In this document: positions 43,171 to 54,252 of the stretch, piece by piece | How positions within the stretch are numbered: position 1 is the first letter of the stretch | How the letters are laid out: each line of letters opens with the position of its first letter | Source of the DNA: Photorhabdus heterorhabditis | Lineage (GTDB): Bacteria > Pseudomonadota > Gammaproteobacteria > Enterobacterales > Enterobacteriaceae | NCBI RefSeq assembly: GCF_018448905.1 | Contig: NZ_RCWA01000005.1 | Span: 1 to 64,000, forward strand | Length of the DNA: 64,000 bases | Direction: 5' to 3' | Position numbers and translations under genes: made by a program | The notes under the pieces: model-generated | Database searches by the model: none | Seen by the model: the letters and a program-made list of their open reading frames with translations, nothing else | What the model was told of the DNA's origin: nothing

Positions 43171-44044
43171 GGTTGTCCTCCTTATGTTTTATTAGGTTAT
43201 AGATACGGGTATTTTCAGGAGTAGCTAGGCCATGTACATAGGAACGGCGCAATAAATAACCAGTGATATAGTCAATTTCAGTGCGGCGTTTTGCGCGGAC
43301 ATCCTGCAACATGGAAGAGTAATTTTTTGCTGTGCGCTCAATGACATCGTAGACATAGGCAGTCAGGTTGTCGATAGAGATAGGTATGTTTTCTCGTTGC
43401 ATAACCTGAATAATTTCTTCGCACAAAAGATTCAATTGTTCCGGGTAACGAAGTAAATTTCCATTCCGGCATTCATAAAGTGCCGTTAGTGGGTTTATGA
43501 CACAGTTAGCGGCAAGTTTCAGCCAGCTAATCGAGAGAATTTCATCATGCCATGTAACATTCGGCAAAGATCGATGTAATACATTAGCTAAAGAGCTGAG
43601 TCCGGTAGCATTTGGCGTTGCTGAGCCAATATATGTTAGCCCGGAAGCGGTATGATAAACCTGTTGGGCATTCTGATATGCGCCATGTGTTGTGACGCCA
43701 AGAAGTATTGGATTAGGCGCTGATAGCAATTTTTCCTGAGTACCCATACCATTGTGCAGTAATAAGATTGGACAATCAGCTGAAAGTTTGGGAAGTAAAT
43801 CATTAACTGCATCAGCGACTTGCCATGCTTTCAGGCAGACAATCAATAATTCGCTGTTGGCAAGATGGTCATTGCTATTAGTTGGGATTGGTTGGTTGAA
43901 GACTTCGCCATTAATTTCGTCAATATGAACAGATAAATAAGACTGGGAAGTCTTTAGCCAACCTTGTACTTGATGTTTTTGTTGTGATAATGCTGCCAGC
44001 CACAGTTTTCCTATAGCGCCACAGCCAAGAACGGTTATCTTCAT
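43133..44044 (-). CDS. panE: 2-dehydropantoate 2-reductase
   Basis: NADPH-dependent ketopantoate reductase in pantothenate/CoA synthesis. 303 aa, as in E. coli. The nucleotide-binding Gly-Cys-Gly-Ala-Ile-Gly lies at residues 7-12; the catalytic Lys in Asn-x-Leu/[10 protein letters not shown] near residue 180 and the Ala-Lys-Arg-Arg-Thr-Glu-Ile-Asp motif near 250 are clear. The start codon abuts an ERIC, whose end supplies the only nearby ribosome-binding site (ACAGG). Operon panE-yajL. Confidence 0.95.
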   Translation of the reverse strand: MKITVLGCGAIGKLWLAALSQQKHQVQGWLKTSQSYLSVHIDEINGEVFNQPIPTNSNDHLANSELLIVCLKAWQVADAVNDLLPKLSADCPILLLHNGMGTQEKLLSAPNPILLGVTTHGAYQNAQQVYHTASGLTYIGSATPNATGLSSLANVLHRSLPNVTWHDEILSISWLKLAANCVINPLTALYECRNGNLLRYPEQLNLLCEEIIQVMQRENIPISIDNLTAYVYDVIERTAKNYSSMLQDVRAKRRTEIDYITGYLLRRSYVHGLATPENTRIYNLIKHKEDNHEYFSTHLPGSR

Positions 44045-44045
44045 A

Positions 44046-44172
44046 TATACCTGTTATCTTTCAAGTTGCCTCTTTGTTGGCTGCACTCACTCACCCCGGT
44101 CACATAGTTATCTATGCTCCCGGGGATTCACTCCCTTGCCGTCGCGATGCATCTTGAAATCCATAGGGTATA
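44046..44172 (-). repeat. ERIC element 9, abutting the panE start
   Basis: 127-bp ERIC (TATACCT to GGGTATA) ending one base from the panE start codon. Upstream transcription of panE must cross it. Confidence 0.93.
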
Positions 44173-44300
44173 TACCTTTTGAAAGACGCTGTCATAATGA
44201 ATGGAAATAACAAGATCCCGCTAATCCGAGTATAGAGCTTTTGCTGATAATGGAAAGCGGTTATCATGCCAACTTATTGATTATCAGGAGGTCACGGATA

Positions 44301-44792
44301 ATGCCATCTTTCGATATTGTCTCAGAAATTGATATACATGAAGTTCGCAATGCAGTAGAAAACGCACAGCGCGAACTTGCTACACGCTGGGATTTCCGTA
44401 ATGTCAGCGCTAGTTTTGAATTAAATGAAAAAAGTGAATCTATCAAGATTGCCAGTGAGTCAGATTTTCAGGTAAATCAATTGGTTGATATTATACGTGA
44501 AAAGCTGGCTAAGCGCGGTATTGATGGAGCTGCATTGAATATCCCTGATGATATGTTGCACAGTGGTAAGACTTACAGCGTTGAAGCAACTTTGAAGCAG
44601 GGGATTGATACCCCTACGGCCAAAAAGATTATAAAGCTGATTAAGGATAGTAAATTAAAAGTGCAGGCACAGATTCAGGGTGAGCAGGTGCGGGTAACCG
44701 GCAAAGCTCGTGATGATTTGCAAAGTGTTATTGCATTGGTTCGCGGAGCAGAGTTAGGACAGCCATTTCAGTTTACTAATTTCCGGGATTGA
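44301..44792 (+). CDS. yajQ: Nucleotide-binding protein YajQ
   Basis: 163 aa from the ATG at 44301 (AGGAGG nine bases upstream), the family N-terminus being Met-Pro-Ser-Phe-Asp-Ile-Val-Ser-Glu. YajQ-family proteins bind nucleotides and RNA, and in some bacteria cyclic di-GMP. Motifs: Ala-Thr-Arg-Trp-Asp-Phe-Arg near 33 and [10 protein letters not shown] at the end. The longer reading from 44241 is not supported. Divergent from panE. Confidence 0.95.
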   Translation: MPSFDIVSEIDIHEVRNAVENAQRELATRWDFRNVSASFELNEKSESIKIASESDFQVNQLVDIIREKLAKRGIDGAALNIPDDMLHSGKTYSVEATLKQGIDTPTAKKIIKLIKDSKLKVQAQIQGEQVRVTGKARDDLQSVIALVRGAELGQPFQFTNFRD

Positions 44793-44854
44793 TTTTTTTC
44801 ATATTGGCTAACTATTGCCGCTTAATGGATTGATATATTTAGCCTGATGTGGAG

Positions 44855-44880
44855 TGGGGTATTCCTGACCGGAAACCCCA
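44855..44880. terminator. Hairpin between convergent yajQ and yajR
   Basis: Imperfect stem TGGGGTATTCC / GGAAACCCCA with a short loop, between the stops of yajQ and yajR. Likely a shared transcript end. Confidence 0.45.
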
Positions 44881-44953
44881 TTCCCAATTTGGCTTAATAC
44901 TGAACCAGAATGAGTGGTTTTTTATTCGCTTTTTATATGTTCAGGTTTGATAC

Positions 44954-46330
44954 TTAATCTATCGTGTCATTATTGGCTATCAATTGCTCAAGTTGTGCTC
45001 TATTTGTCTGTTTGGTATCTACCTTTATGTACGCGCTGTACTCTTCTGGCACAATAACGACTTCGCAAACACCCGGCTGAATAAGAATTTTTTGCTCCAA
45101 TAATGCCTTATTGACTATATTTTTTGGCAGCGAAATTCTGATACTGCTGACATAAGGGGGTTGTTTCATTGTCGTGCTGATAATGAACCAAATGGTTGTC
45201 AGTACGATACCCGCCATAAATACTAGCGATGCTCCCTTTAGTTCATATAACCAACCACCAAGGCTACCCCCTAAAGCTACGCCTAAAAATTGGCTGGTGG
45301 AATAAATACCCATTGCCGTACCTTTATAACTTGCTGGCGCTTCCTTACTGATAAGTGATGGCAGAATAGCTTCCATGATATTGAAAGCAATAAAGAAAAT
45401 TTGTATTCCAATAAAAATCACCCATAAATGGCGCCCCGCTGACCATAAAACAATTTCAGCAATAAATAGCATAGCGATACATAACAGAAACACTTGTTTC
45501 ATGCGGCGCTTTTTTTCTGCGTAAATAATGAAGGGCAAAACAGATAAGAATGAAATCAGCATGGTGATCAGATAAACCTTCCAATGTTGTTGTGCTGGAA
45601 ATCCTGCTTTCTGCATAGCTAAAGGTAGAGCGACAAAACTTGCCATTAGTAAAGTGTGCAAACTGAGAATGCCAAAGTTAAGTTTCAGTAACTGGCTATC
45701 AGCGAGAACTTTATGGAAGCTGTGACGAGCAATGCCCGATTCACGGTTAAGGATACGTTTGTCTGTAGAGGGAACAGCAAATAATGTTATCAGAATGCCA
45801 CAGCCGGCCAGAATGGTAATTCCCCAGAATAATCCATTTAATCCAATGGCATGAGTAAGGATGGGGCCGAGTACAATTGCTATAGCAAAAGTAATTCCGA
45901 AACTAATGCCAATAAAAGCCATTGCTTTAGTTCGATTTTGTTCTCGGGTTAAATCAGAAAGCAGAGCCATAATTGCAGCAGATATGGCCCCAGCTCCCTG
46001 TAGTGCTCTTCCAATTATTATGTCCCAGATGGAATCGCCGAGAGCTGCAATGATACTGCCAAGTACGAAGAGTATTAGTCCACCAACAATTAGGGGTTTA
46101 CGGCCGATTTTATCTGAAAGCAGACCAAAAGGGATTTGGAAAATTGCCTGAGTTAAACCATAAATACCAATAGCAATGCCGATAAGTGCTTCGGTAGAGC
46201 CTTTTAGGTTAAGGCCATAGGTTGTTAAAACAGGAAGAACCATGAACATGCCCAGCATACGCAGAGAAAAAACTGAGCCTAAGCCCCATGTTGCTCGAAG
46301 CTCAAGTGGCGTCATTTTATTATCGTTCAT
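44954..46330 (-). CDS. yajR: Major facilitator superfamily transporter YajR
   Basis: A 458-aa, 12-helix MFS protein with Gly-x-x-Ser-Asp-Lys-Ile-Gly-Arg-Lys-Pro in the first cytoplasmic loop (about residue 70). The extra C-terminal soluble domain of about 70 residues matches the ferredoxin-like YAM domain of YajR. Substrate is unknown; a proton-driven drug-efflux role has been proposed. Gene position between yajQ and cyoE is as in E. coli. Confidence 0.93.
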   Translation of the reverse strand: MNDNKMTPLELRATWGLGSVFSLRMLGMFMVLPVLTTYGLNLKGSTEALIGIAIGIYGLTQAIFQIPFGLLSDKIGRKPLIVGGLILFVLGSIIAALGDSIWDIIIGRALQGAGAISAAIMALLSDLTREQNRTKAMAFIGISFGITFAIAIVLGPILTHAIGLNGLFWGITILAGCGILITLFAVPSTDKRILNRESGIARHSFHKVLADSQLLKLNFGILSLHTLLMASFVALPLAMQKAGFPAQQHWKVYLITMLISFLSVLPFIIYAEKKRRMKQVFLLCIAMLFIAEIVLWSAGRHLWVIFIGIQIFFIAFNIMEAILPSLISKEAPASYKGTAMGIYSTSQFLGVALGGSLGGWLYELKGASLVFMAGIVLTTIWFIISTTMKQPPYVSSIRISLPKNIVNKALLEQKILIQPGVCEVVIVPEEYSAYIKVDTKQTNRAQLEQLIANNDTID

Positions 46331-46414
46331 GATTACCTCGAAGTATTTTGATACGTCATTGTAGATAGGTTTTTGACAAGCGGTAAATAGTTAATTGAAT
46401 TAATAATATTGAAT

Positions 46415-46541
46415 TATACCTGTTATCTTTCAAGTTGCCTCTTTGTTGGCGGCGTTCACTTACCCCAGTCACATCGTTATATATGCTCCCAGGGATGCGT
46501 TCACTTGCCGCCGCACTGCAACTTGAAATCTATTGGCTATA
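46415..46541 (-). repeat. ERIC element 10
   Basis: 127-bp ERIC between cyoE and yajR, inverted orientation. One end has a changed base (GGCTATA instead of GGGTATA). Confidence 0.92.
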
Positions 46542-46607
46542 TAAGGGTAGGGGATGAGTATGAAAGGGAAATAATGGCAGTGTGCATACCACTGCCATCA
46601 GGAAGAA

Positions 46608-47492
46608 TTATCGGACGTAAGTTAAAAAGGTTTCTGAGGACACAGTCGGGTCAACAGACATCATGACACTTAGGGAAGTAATTGCCACAATGGAAAATAT
46701 AAACAACTTACGGGCCCAAACACGGTCGTTAGCGGTTTTGTAACCGGATAACGCCATTCCCAGCCACCAGACGCTCACTGCTGCTGCAACAACCAGATAC
46801 TTGTAACCCGCGTAACCGCTGATTGCTAGCATTAGGGTTGCAATCATAAATGCCAGGATATAAAGGATAATGTGGTTTTTCGCCACAGATATACCTTTAA
46901 TTACCGGTAATACTGGGATGTTTGCTGCCTGATAATCTTTGAAACGAAAAATAGCAATGGCATAGGAGTGCGGCATTTGCCACAGGCTGAAAATCAGTAA
47001 CAGGATCAACGCGCCCGTATCAAACTGACCCGTCACTGCACAATAACCGATAACCGGAGGTGCAGCACCGGATAAACTGCCAATCAACGTGCCATAGACA
47101 GATTTCCTTTTCATGTAAAGGCTGTAAACCCCTACATATACGACAAAACCGATAATCGCTAATTGCATTGCTAAGGCATTAGCTGCTACATAGAGCAACA
47201 CAATGCCAGCAATACCCAATATTGATGCATAAATCAGGCTGATTTTCGGATCAATAAGCCCTTTCACAAGGACCCGGTTTTTTGTTCTTTCCATGATTCG
47301 ATCAATGTCACGGTCAATGTAGTTGTTAAATACACAACCAGAAGCCACGACTAATGAAACACCGAGCAGAGTCGATAAGAACAAAGGGTAATCAATCACC
47401 CCTTTCGAGGCGAGTAGAAAACCACCGATCACAGAAATTAAATTGCCGAAAATAATTCCTGGTTTAGTTACTTGCAGGTATTGCTTAATCAT
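46608..47492 (-). CDS. cyoE: Protoheme IX farnesyltransferase (heme O synthase)
   Basis: Attaches farnesyl to heme B to make heme O for the cytochrome bo3 oxidase. 294 aa, about eight membrane helices. The UbiA-type metal site [10 protein letters not shown] near residue 56 is clear. Last gene of cyoABCDE. Farnesyl diphosphate comes from IspA, encoded in this window. Confidence 0.97.
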   Translation of the reverse strand: MIKQYLQVTKPGIIFGNLISVIGGFLLASKGVIDYPLFLSTLLGVSLVVASGCVFNNYIDRDIDRIMERTKNRVLVKGLIDPKISLIYASILGIAGIVLLYVAANALAMQLAIIGFVVYVGVYSLYMKRKSVYGTLIGSLSGAAPPVIGYCAVTGQFDTGALILLLIFSLWQMPHSYAIAIFRFKDYQAANIPVLPVIKGISVAKNHIILYILAFMIATLMLAISGYAGYKYLVVAAAVSVWWLGMALSGYKTANDRVWARKLFIFSIVAITSLSVMMSVDPTVSSETFLTYVR

Positions 47493-47504
47493 ATATGCAG
47501 CTCT

Positions 47505-47837
47505 TTAATCAACCATCATATTAATGTTGAGGTTGTACATGATCCATAGCGAGCCAACAACAACAATACCGATAATCAAAATAGTGAACAGCAATGCGAC
47601 TAAGTTCCAGCGCTCTTCTGACGAAGTGTTCATGTGCAGGAAGTAGATAAAATGAACAAGAATCTGCACAACAGCCAGCGCGACTACCGTTGTTAAGATA
47701 GTCGTATGGGAGGCAGAACCATCCATTACCATCCAGAATGGAATCACTGTCAGGATGACTGAAAGAACAAAGCCGATCAGATAAGATTTCAGGCTACCGT
47801 GGCTAGCTCCAGTATGAGCTGTATTCGAATGACTCAT
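47505..47837 (-). CDS. cyoD: Cytochrome bo3 ubiquinol oxidase subunit IV
   Basis: 110 aa with three membrane helices. ATG at 47837 overlaps the cyoC stop (TAATG); the frame 27 codons longer is out of line with the family. Small subunit that assists assembly of the oxidase. Confidence 0.96.
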   Translation of the reverse strand: MSHSNTAHTGASHGSLKSYLIGFVLSVILTVIPFWMVMDGSASHTTILTTVVALAVVQILVHFIYFLHMNTSSEERWNLVALLFTILIIGIVVVGSLWIMYNLNINMMVD

Positions 47838-48451
47838 TACATAGCTCCTAACAGATAAACAACGGTAAATACGCAGATCCACACTACATCCAGGAAGTGC
47901 CAGAACAAGCTCAGGCAATTCAGACGGGTTTTGTTAACATCTGTTAGGCCGCGGCGTGTTACCTGAATTATCATGATGATAATCCAGACCAGACCACAGG
48001 TAACGTGGATACCGTGAGTAGCAACCAGTGCAAAGAATCCAGACAAGAATGCACTGCGGTCAGGGCCGTAGCCTTCTACAATTAGATGATGGAATTCATA
48101 CAATTCCATCGCTACGAAGCCAAGGCCGAACAGGAAAGTCATACCGAGCCAAGTGTTAACTTGGCTGATGCTACCTTTATTCATGCCTAGCATGGCAAAA
48201 CCATAAGTGATACTACTGAATAGCAGCAGGAAAGTTTCAACCAATACAAAAGAGAGGCCGAAAATTTCTTTACCAGATGGGCCACCTGCGGTTCCGTTAA
48301 CCAGCACTGCATAAGTCGCAAACAGACATGCGAACAAAATACAGTCACTCATCAGGTAGATCCAGAAACCGAATACTTTGGTGGCTCCCGCATCGTGGTG
48401 CCCATGATCTTCATGGGCATGATTGTGGTTAGTCATAGTTTCAGTTGACAT
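47837..48451 (-). CDS. cyoC: Cytochrome bo3 ubiquinol oxidase subunit III
   Basis: 204 aa with five membrane helices. His-rich N-terminus ([12 protein letters not shown]). Non-catalytic subunit of the terminal oxidase. Overlaps cyoB by 11 nt and cyoD by 1 nt. Confidence 0.96.
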   Translation of the reverse strand: MSTETMTNHNHAHEDHGHHDAGATKVFGFWIYLMSDCILFACLFATYAVLVNGTAGGPSGKEIFGLSFVLVETFLLLFSSITYGFAMLGMNKGSISQVNTWLGMTFLFGLGFVAMELYEFHHLIVEGYGPDRSAFLSGFFALVATHGIHVTCGLVWIIIMIIQVTRRGLTDVNKTRLNCLSLFWHFLDVVWICVFTVVYLLGAM

Positions 48452-50432
48452 GGTTCAGACCTGCCTTGCTAATTTGTTCATGGTGTTGATTCTCAATTTG
48501 CTCAACTTCAGCAACGGGTACGTAGTAATCAACATCTTCATCAAAACTTTTCGCGATCCAAGTGATGATCATGCCAGCGAAGCCTACGATAGCCATCCAC
48601 CAGATATGCCAAATCATAGCAAAACCGAAAATCAGGCTGAAGCCAGCAATAATCACACCGGCACCTGCATTTCTAGGCATATGAATTTCTTCATATTTAG
48701 CAGGACGTTTATAAGCTGTGCCTTTTTCTTTCATATCCCACCATGCATCACGGGTTTGAACATGTGGAACGTCAGCAAAGTTATAAAACGGCGGTGGAGA
48801 AGATGTTGCCCACTCTAAAGTACGCCCACCCCAAGGGTCACCAGTTAGGTCACGGTTTTGGTCACGGTCACGGATACTCACGTAGAATTGAATGACCTGA
48901 CACAGGATACCTACTGCGATCAGTGCAACACCGATTGCGGAAACAACAAGAAGAGTATGGAATTCAGGGTTGATATCTTGGCTGATACGACGAGTCATGC
49001 CCATAAAGCCAAGCGCGTAAACAGGCATAAAGGCGATGAAGAAGCCTATGATCCAGAACCAGAATGCGCGGACGCCCCATTTTTCGTTTAGTGTGAAACC
49101 AAAGGATTTCGGGAACCAGTAAGCGGTACCAGCGAAACAACCAAAGACAACACCACCGATGATGACGTTATGGAAGTGTGCGATCAGGAACAGGCTGTTA
49201 TGCAGAACGAAGTTTGCACCCGGAACGGCCAACAGAACCCCAGTCATACCACCAATAGAGAAGGTGACGATAAAGCCGACAGTCCACAACATTGGCGTTT
49301 TATATTCAATACGGCCTCGGTACATAGTGAACAGCCAGTTGAAGATCTTAACTCCCGTAGGAATCGAGATAATCATGGTAGCTATGCCGAAGAAGGCATT
49401 AACGTTCGCACCGGAACCCATCGTAAAGAAGTGGTGCAGCCATACGATGAATGACAATACGGTGATGGCAATAGTTGCCCATACCAGAGAGGTATAGCCG
49501 AACAGTCGTTTTTTCGAGAACGTCGCTGTAACTTCAGAGAAAACACCAAAGACCGGCAGCACCAGAATATAAACCTCAGGGTGGCCCCAAGCCCATATTA
49601 GGTTGATATACATCATCATGTTGCCGCCCATATCATTGGTGAAGAAATGGGTGCCCATGTAACGGTCTAAAGTCAGCAGAGCAATGGTAACAGTTAGAAT
49701 CGGGAAGGCTGCGATGATCAGTACGTTAGTACACAGTGCTGCCCATGAGAATACAGGCATTTTCATCATAGACATGCCAGGAGCACGCATGCGCAGAATC
49801 GTGGCAAAGAAGTTAACGCCTGTCAGCAATGTACCGATACCGGATATCTGGAGACTCCATATCCAGTAATCGACCCCAACGCCAGGGTTATACTCTATAC
49901 CTGAAAGCGGAGGATAAGCTAACCAACCGGTTTGAGCGAATTCACCAACACCCAGAGAGATATTGATCAGTGCAACACCGACGACGAAGAACCAGAAACT
50001 CAGTGAGTTCAGGAATGGGAATGCTACGTCACGGGCGCCGATCTGTAGTGGAACCACGATATTCATCAGGCCGACAACAAAAGGCGTCGCCATGAAGAAA
50101 ATCATGATGACACCGTGGGCGGTGAAGATCTGGTCATAGTGGTGTGGTGGCAGGAAACCCGCTTCACCGGCAGAGGCAACAGCTTGCTGACCACGCATCA
50201 TGATGGCATCAGCAAAGCCACGAAGCATCATGACCATTGCCACGATGATATACATAATACCGATTTTTTTGTGGTCAACGCTGGTTAACCACTCGCTCCA
50301 CAGCCATTTCCATTTACGGAAATAGGTCAGGGCTCCGGCAATTGCTAGCCCTCCGAAGAGAATCCCTGCAAGAGTAACCATGATAATGGGCTCATGCAAT
50401 GGGATTGCATCAAGTGTTAATTTTCCCAACAT
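48441..50432 (-). CDS. cyoB: Cytochrome bo3 ubiquinol oxidase subunit I
   Basis: 663 aa from the ATG at 50432 (Met-Leu-Gly-Lys-Leu-Thr), the catalytic heme-copper subunit. The CuB/heme o3 site Trp-x-Trp-Gly-His-Pro-Glu-Val-Tyr with His-Tyr cross-link pair (near residues 280-288) and Leu-His-His-Phe-Phe near 333 are present, as is His-Phe-His for the heme ligands near 420. Reduces oxygen to water and pumps protons. Confidence 0.97.
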   Translation of the reverse strand: MLGKLTLDAIPLHEPIIMVTLAGILFGGLAIAGALTYFRKWKWLWSEWLTSVDHKKIGIMYIIVAMVMMLRGFADAIMMRGQQAVASAGEAGFLPPHHYDQIFTAHGVIMIFFMATPFVVGLMNIVVPLQIGARDVAFPFLNSLSFWFFVVGVALINISLGVGEFAQTGWLAYPPLSGIEYNPGVGVDYWIWSLQISGIGTLLTGVNFFATILRMRAPGMSMMKMPVFSWAALCTNVLIIAAFPILTVTIALLTLDRYMGTHFFTNDMGGNMMMYINLIWAWGHPEVYILVLPVFGVFSEVTATFSKKRLFGYTSLVWATIAITVLSFIVWLHHFFTMGSGANVNAFFGIATMIISIPTGVKIFNWLFTMYRGRIEYKTPMLWTVGFIVTFSIGGMTGVLLAVPGANFVLHNSLFLIAHFHNVIIGGVVFGCFAGTAYWFPKSFGFTLNEKWGVRAFWFWIIGFFIAFMPVYALGFMGMTRRISQDINPEFHTLLVVSAIGVALIAVGILCQVIQFYVSIRDRDQNRDLTGDPWGGRTLEWATSSPPPFYNFADVPHVQTRDAWWDMKEKGTAYKRPAKYEEIHMPRNAGAGVIIAGFSLIFGFAMIWHIWWMAIVGFAGMIITWIAKSFDEDVDYYVPVAEVEQIENQHHEQISKAGLNHVN

Positions 50433-50436
50433 TACT

Positions 50437-51372
50437 TTATTCCTCAACTCCGGCATGAGCAGTTTCGCTCATATTCATGTTATGACCTGCAGTTGCACTA
50501 TGGCCGCCATGCATATTCATGCCGTCCATAAATTTGGCAATAATATCGTGGTACAGGTTAGGCTTAACGCTTGAGAAGTATTCAACCGGATGATTTTGGC
50601 TTTGTTTGGCTAACTCATCAAACGCTTGCATGGTATCCAAGGTTTTGGGAGAAGCTTTCACTTTTTGAACCCATTGTTCAAAACCTTCACGATCTGCGGT
50701 AGCAGTGGCAGTAAATTTCATGCCAGAGAAACCGTGACCGCTGTAGCTGCTGGACAAACCTTTATAAGTGCCAGGTTCATCGGCAATTAAGTGAAGTTTC
50801 GTCTGCATACCAGCCATTGCATAGATTTGACCACCTAATTGTGGAATGAAGAATGAGTTCATCACAGAATCAGAGGTGATTTTAAAGTTAACAGGAACCC
50901 CGGCAGGGAAAGCAATTTCGTTAACTGTAGCGATGCCTTGCTCCGGGTAAACGAACAGCCATTTCCAATCAAGAGAAATCACTTCAATAGTCACTGGTTT
51001 TTCATCACTGACCAGTGGTTTATATGGGTCAAGCTCGTGGGTTGTTTTCCAAGTAATGGTTGCTAAAATAATAATGATAATGATAGGAACAGTCCACACT
51101 ACCAGCTCAATTTTATTTGAGTGTGCCCAGTTAGGGCGGTAGGTAGCGTTTTTGTTGGTTTCACGATAACGCAGGGCAAATGTAAATGCCATGATGATTA
51201 CCGGAATAACAATGATAAGCATCAGGCCAATAGCCGTGAGTATTAGTGTTTTTTGTTCAGCGCCGATAGCGCCCTTAGGATTCATCAATACCATATCGCA
51301 ACCACTTAGCATAAGAGTGGCTGCGAGTATTGACAATATCCCAATACTTTTATTGTATTTCATAAGTCTCAT
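50437..51372 (-). CDS. cyoA: Cytochrome bo3 ubiquinol oxidase subunit II
   Basis: 311 aa. Lipoprotein signal (Leu-Met-Leu-Ser-Gly-Cys, Cys about 25), two membrane helices, periplasmic cupredoxin-like domain lacking copper ligands, as in E. coli. His/Met-rich C-terminus. GGAG precedes the ATG at 51372 by 7 nt. First gene of the operon. Confidence 0.96.
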   Translation of the reverse strand: MRLMKYNKSIGILSILAATLMLSGCDMVLMNPKGAIGAEQKTLILTAIGLMLIIVIPVIIMAFTFALRYRETNKNATYRPNWAHSNKIELVVWTVPIIIIIILATITWKTTHELDPYKPLVSDEKPVTIEVISLDWKWLFVYPEQGIATVNEIAFPAGVPVNFKITSDSVMNSFFIPQLGGQIYAMAGMQTKLHLIADEPGTYKGLSSSYSGHGFSGMKFTATATADREGFEQWVQKVKASPKTLDTMQAFDELAKQSQNHPVEYFSSVKPNLYHDIIAKFMDGMNMHGGHSATAGHNMNMSETAHAGVEE

Positions 51373-51719
51373 CTAACGACTCCAAATAACAAAAGCTCTA
51401 TTGTCGTTTCATCAGTGGGGGCATTCTACGGTAAGGCCATTGGAGTGTAAACATTTGTAATAGTTAGTTGTGGAGTTGTTGGTCCTTTATGTTAATGGGA
51501 TCACATGCAAATGTAGGATTAATCAGAAGTTAGCTTGAAAAGGTTATTTAAATGTAACGAAATGGTGCCGAAATACTAATTTACACGAAAATAATTTTAT
51601 ATTTTTCGGCGGAAAGGAAAATAGTAAATTACTTTAAAGATTTTTGTGGCGGAATTTTATTTAAGAATTAAATTAACTGCGAGCTACAGCAAGAAGTAAC
51701 TCACAGTTAAAATCAATAA
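51373..51719. other. cyoA promoter region
   Basis: About 350 bp between cyoA and the Tsx-like gene (both leftward). It should contain the cyo promoter and any ArcA/Fnr control sites; I cannot place them reliably. Confidence 0.55.
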
Positions 51720-52481
51720 TTAGAAATTATATTTGATAGTGTAGACAACCCCATCCTGCCAGAATCCTTCACCTAATTTATTATCGGCATACCGATATTG
51801 AATACCCGTTGTGAAGGATTGGTGAGGTGTCCACCACAATGCTACTGCACCATTAATGCCGTCCCGACCACCATTGCCATAGCGTTCATTCCGGTTGAAC
51901 TCCATTTCATTCCAGTTAGTTACACTGAATTTCTCTTGCCAGAGCTGAAAATCATAACCGGCTACCCAGCCGACAACGTAGCCGTTATTTCCGGAGTAGA
52001 AAGTCTGATCAACATAATGCAATGCAACGAATGGTTTTAACCAGACGCCAGCAAGCTCAGTATTGTAGCCAACACCATAAAGGGTATTTACCTCATGGAA
52101 ATTTCCGCCATGTGCTTTACCGGGTAGGGAGTAAGTACCGTAAACATGGCCGTAGAGATTAAAACCAGTGTCAGCCAGATAGAAGCGCCCGGTTGTTTTA
52201 AAGGTATATCTTTGGTTATCGCCAGGTTGAGCATGCTTACTGTTGAAAGCATTTTCCAGGTCAAAAAAACCGTATAATTCACCCCAGTCAAACCCAGTTC
52301 CACCTTCCAATTCCAGGTAGGCAAAGTCGTCTTTATGAGTAGTTTGCCCTGACTTATGTGTAGTATGGCTAGTCCAGTCAAGATAGTTCATGCTGACATT
52401 GGCAAAGCCCCATTGATATTCAGCATAAGCTGGGACTGAGACAGTCGTAAACAAAGCAGTAGCTAGAATAGTGTTTCTCAT
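51720..52481 (-). CDS. Tsx/OmpK-family outer membrane channel
   Basis: 253 aa from the ATG at 52481: signal peptide ending Val-Pro-Ala-Tyr-Ala, then a beta-barrel of alternating strands that ends in Tyr-Asn-Phe, the outer-membrane signature. Motifs Tyr-Leu-Glu-Leu-Glu-Gly-Gly and Gly-Glu-Leu-Tyr-Gly-Phe-Phe-Asp resemble the Tsx/OmpK family of nucleoside-specific channels. A near-perfect CRP site lies 155 nt upstream. Absent from this place in E. coli. Substrate unproven. Confidence 0.8.
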   Translation of the reverse strand: MRNTILATALFTTVSVPAYAEYQWGFANVSMNYLDWTSHTTHKSGQTTHKDDFAYLELEGGTGFDWGELYGFFDLENAFNSKHAQPGDNQRYTFKTTGRFYLADTGFNLYGHVYGTYSLPGKAHGGNFHEVNTLYGVGYNTELAGVWLKPFVALHYVDQTFYSGNNGYVVGWVAGYDFQLWQEKFSVTNWNEMEFNRNERYGNGGRDGINGAVALWWTPHQSFTTGIQYRYADNKLGEGFWQDGVVYTIKYNF

Positions 52482-52635
52482 AAATTTCTCTAACGCATCC
52501 ATGAAAAGAATTTTTTGTTTTTAAAGCTAATTTATATAAGCCTTAAAATGATAGTCTGATTCTATGCGGATATGAATCTTCAATAATTAAATAGTTGCTC
52601 AAAAATAGCACTTTTCGACAAAATACTAGCTGAAA

Positions 52636-52651
52636 TGTGATCATTGTCACT
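52636..52651. promoter_or_regulatory. Probable CRP site upstream of the Tsx-like gene
   Basis: TGTGA-N6-TCACT, one mismatch from the CRP consensus TGTGA-N6-TCACA. E. coli tsx is CRP-controlled, which fits. Confidence 0.6.
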
Positions 52652-52722
52652 TAAATGTTTAAGGGAATATAAAAGGTTGACAATAGTCAACCTTTTAATA
52701 AATTAATTTAATATTTATATCT

Positions 52723-54201
52723 TTAAGCCGGTTTGTTCTTTATTAATGCGAGATAATCTAGAAAACAACCTAAGACAATGCCTGCGATACCAATCTGGAC
52801 TCCCCATAATAGTAAGTGTTCGGCCAGATCAGGTGCACTAGTCCAGGTAAGAGCGTTGGTGATTATGGTAATTAACCAAAATGTAAGAAGGATGCTTGCT
52901 AATGACAATAATCCAAGAGCCAGTCGATAGAAATTTTTGAACTTAGTGCGTGGTATAAAATCATTAGTGTACTGGGTATAATCTAGAGTCTGACGGCAGA
53001 TCAGTAGCAGTAATAACCCTGGGACAGAAACGGCTATGGAAAATAAGTAGAAGTTTGACCAGCCATATAATTCAACGAGCCAACCAGCAATTGGGCCGAC
53101 GTATACCCGCCCAACAGCTGATAAGGCAGATAATAGCGCAAACTGTGTGGCGGAGAACGATTTGTTACATAAAGCCATAAGCAGAGCAACAAATGCAGCG
53201 GTCCCCATTCCATAACAGAGGTTTTCCAAAAAGATGGTGCTGCTCATGGTATAGATATTTTTGTCAGTAATCGATAACAGCCAGTATCCGATGTTGGAGA
53301 TAGCTTGAAGAATGCCAAATATCATTAGTGAGCGGAATAAACTCCATCGTTGCATTAAATAACCGCCATATAATGTCCCAACGATGGTTGCGGCTAATCC
53401 CAGTGTTTTGTTGGCCATGCCGACTTCACCAGCATCAAAACCAATACCACGGATAAGAAACGTGGTACTTAGGCTGGCAGCAAAGGCATCTCCTAGCTTA
53501 TATATGATAATCAACAACAGTATCAGCCATGCATTATTACGACTGAAAAAATCGGCTAATGGTTCTATTGCAGCTTGTTGGAGTGTTTTAGGGGGAAGAA
53601 TGTCAACTTCAGGTTCTTTAGCCCTTAAAGTCGCATAGACGCCAATTAGCATCAATCCTGCCATCAACCAGTATATATGTTGCCAGCCAATATAGCGGTC
53701 TGCGATCCATAATGCTAATCCACCCGAAACTAACATTGCTAATCGATAACCCAGTACTGAAACTGCGGCACCTACCCCCCGTTCTTCGCTGTGCAGTAAA
53801 TCTGCTTTATAAGCATCAAAGACGATATCTTGTGATGCGGAACAGAAAGCAACAGTTACCGCTAGTACGGCTAACCACCATAGATGTTGAGACGGTTGGA
53901 GAAAGCCCATTGCAGCGATACTGGCTATGAGTAATAACTGTGTTACAAGCAACCAGCCACGGCGACGTCCAAGAAAAGAGGGGGTAAACCGGTCCATAAA
54001 AGGGGACCAGAAAAATTTGAAAACATATGCTTGGCCAACAAGGGAAAAGAAACCTATTGTTTTAAGATCGACGTCTTCAACGGTCATCCATGCTTGCAAG
54101 GTGCTGGCAGTGAGTGCGAGAGGTAAACCAGAAGCAAAACCGAGTAAAAGTAAGATACGTGAATTATGTTGAGTAAAAACGGTGAGATAACGATAAGACA
54201 T
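52723..54201 (-). CDS. ampG: Muropeptide permease AmpG
   Basis: A 492-aa inner-membrane MFS transporter that imports anhydromuropeptides for peptidoglycan recycling. N-terminus Arg-Ile-Leu-Leu-Leu-Leu-Gly-Phe-Ala-Ser-Gly-Leu-Pro-Leu-Ala and Phe-Phe-Trp-Ser-Pro-Phe-Met-Asp-Arg near residue 60 are typical. Twelve or more helices. It follows yajG, as in E. coli. Confidence 0.96.
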   Translation of the reverse strand: MSYRYLTVFTQHNSRILLLLGFASGLPLALTASTLQAWMTVEDVDLKTIGFFSLVGQAYVFKFFWSPFMDRFTPSFLGRRRGWLLVTQLLLIASIAAMGFLQPSQHLWWLAVLAVTVAFCSASQDIVFDAYKADLLHSEERGVGAAVSVLGYRLAMLVSGGLALWIADRYIGWQHIYWLMAGLMLIGVYATLRAKEPEVDILPPKTLQQAAIEPLADFFSRNNAWLILLLIIIYKLGDAFAASLSTTFLIRGIGFDAGEVGMANKTLGLAATIVGTLYGGYLMQRWSLFRSLMIFGILQAISNIGYWLLSITDKNIYTMSSTIFLENLCYGMGTAAFVALLMALCNKSFSATQFALLSALSAVGRVYVGPIAGWLVELYGWSNFYLFSIAVSVPGLLLLLICRQTLDYTQYTNDFIPRTKFKNFYRLALGLLSLASILLTFWLITIITNALTWTSAPDLAEHLLLWGVQIGIAGIVLGCFLDYLALIKNKPA

Positions 54202-54252
54202 GGGCCTCCCAAACTCTACCCCTGAGGGGCAGAGTAAGCAATTAATCCTTAA

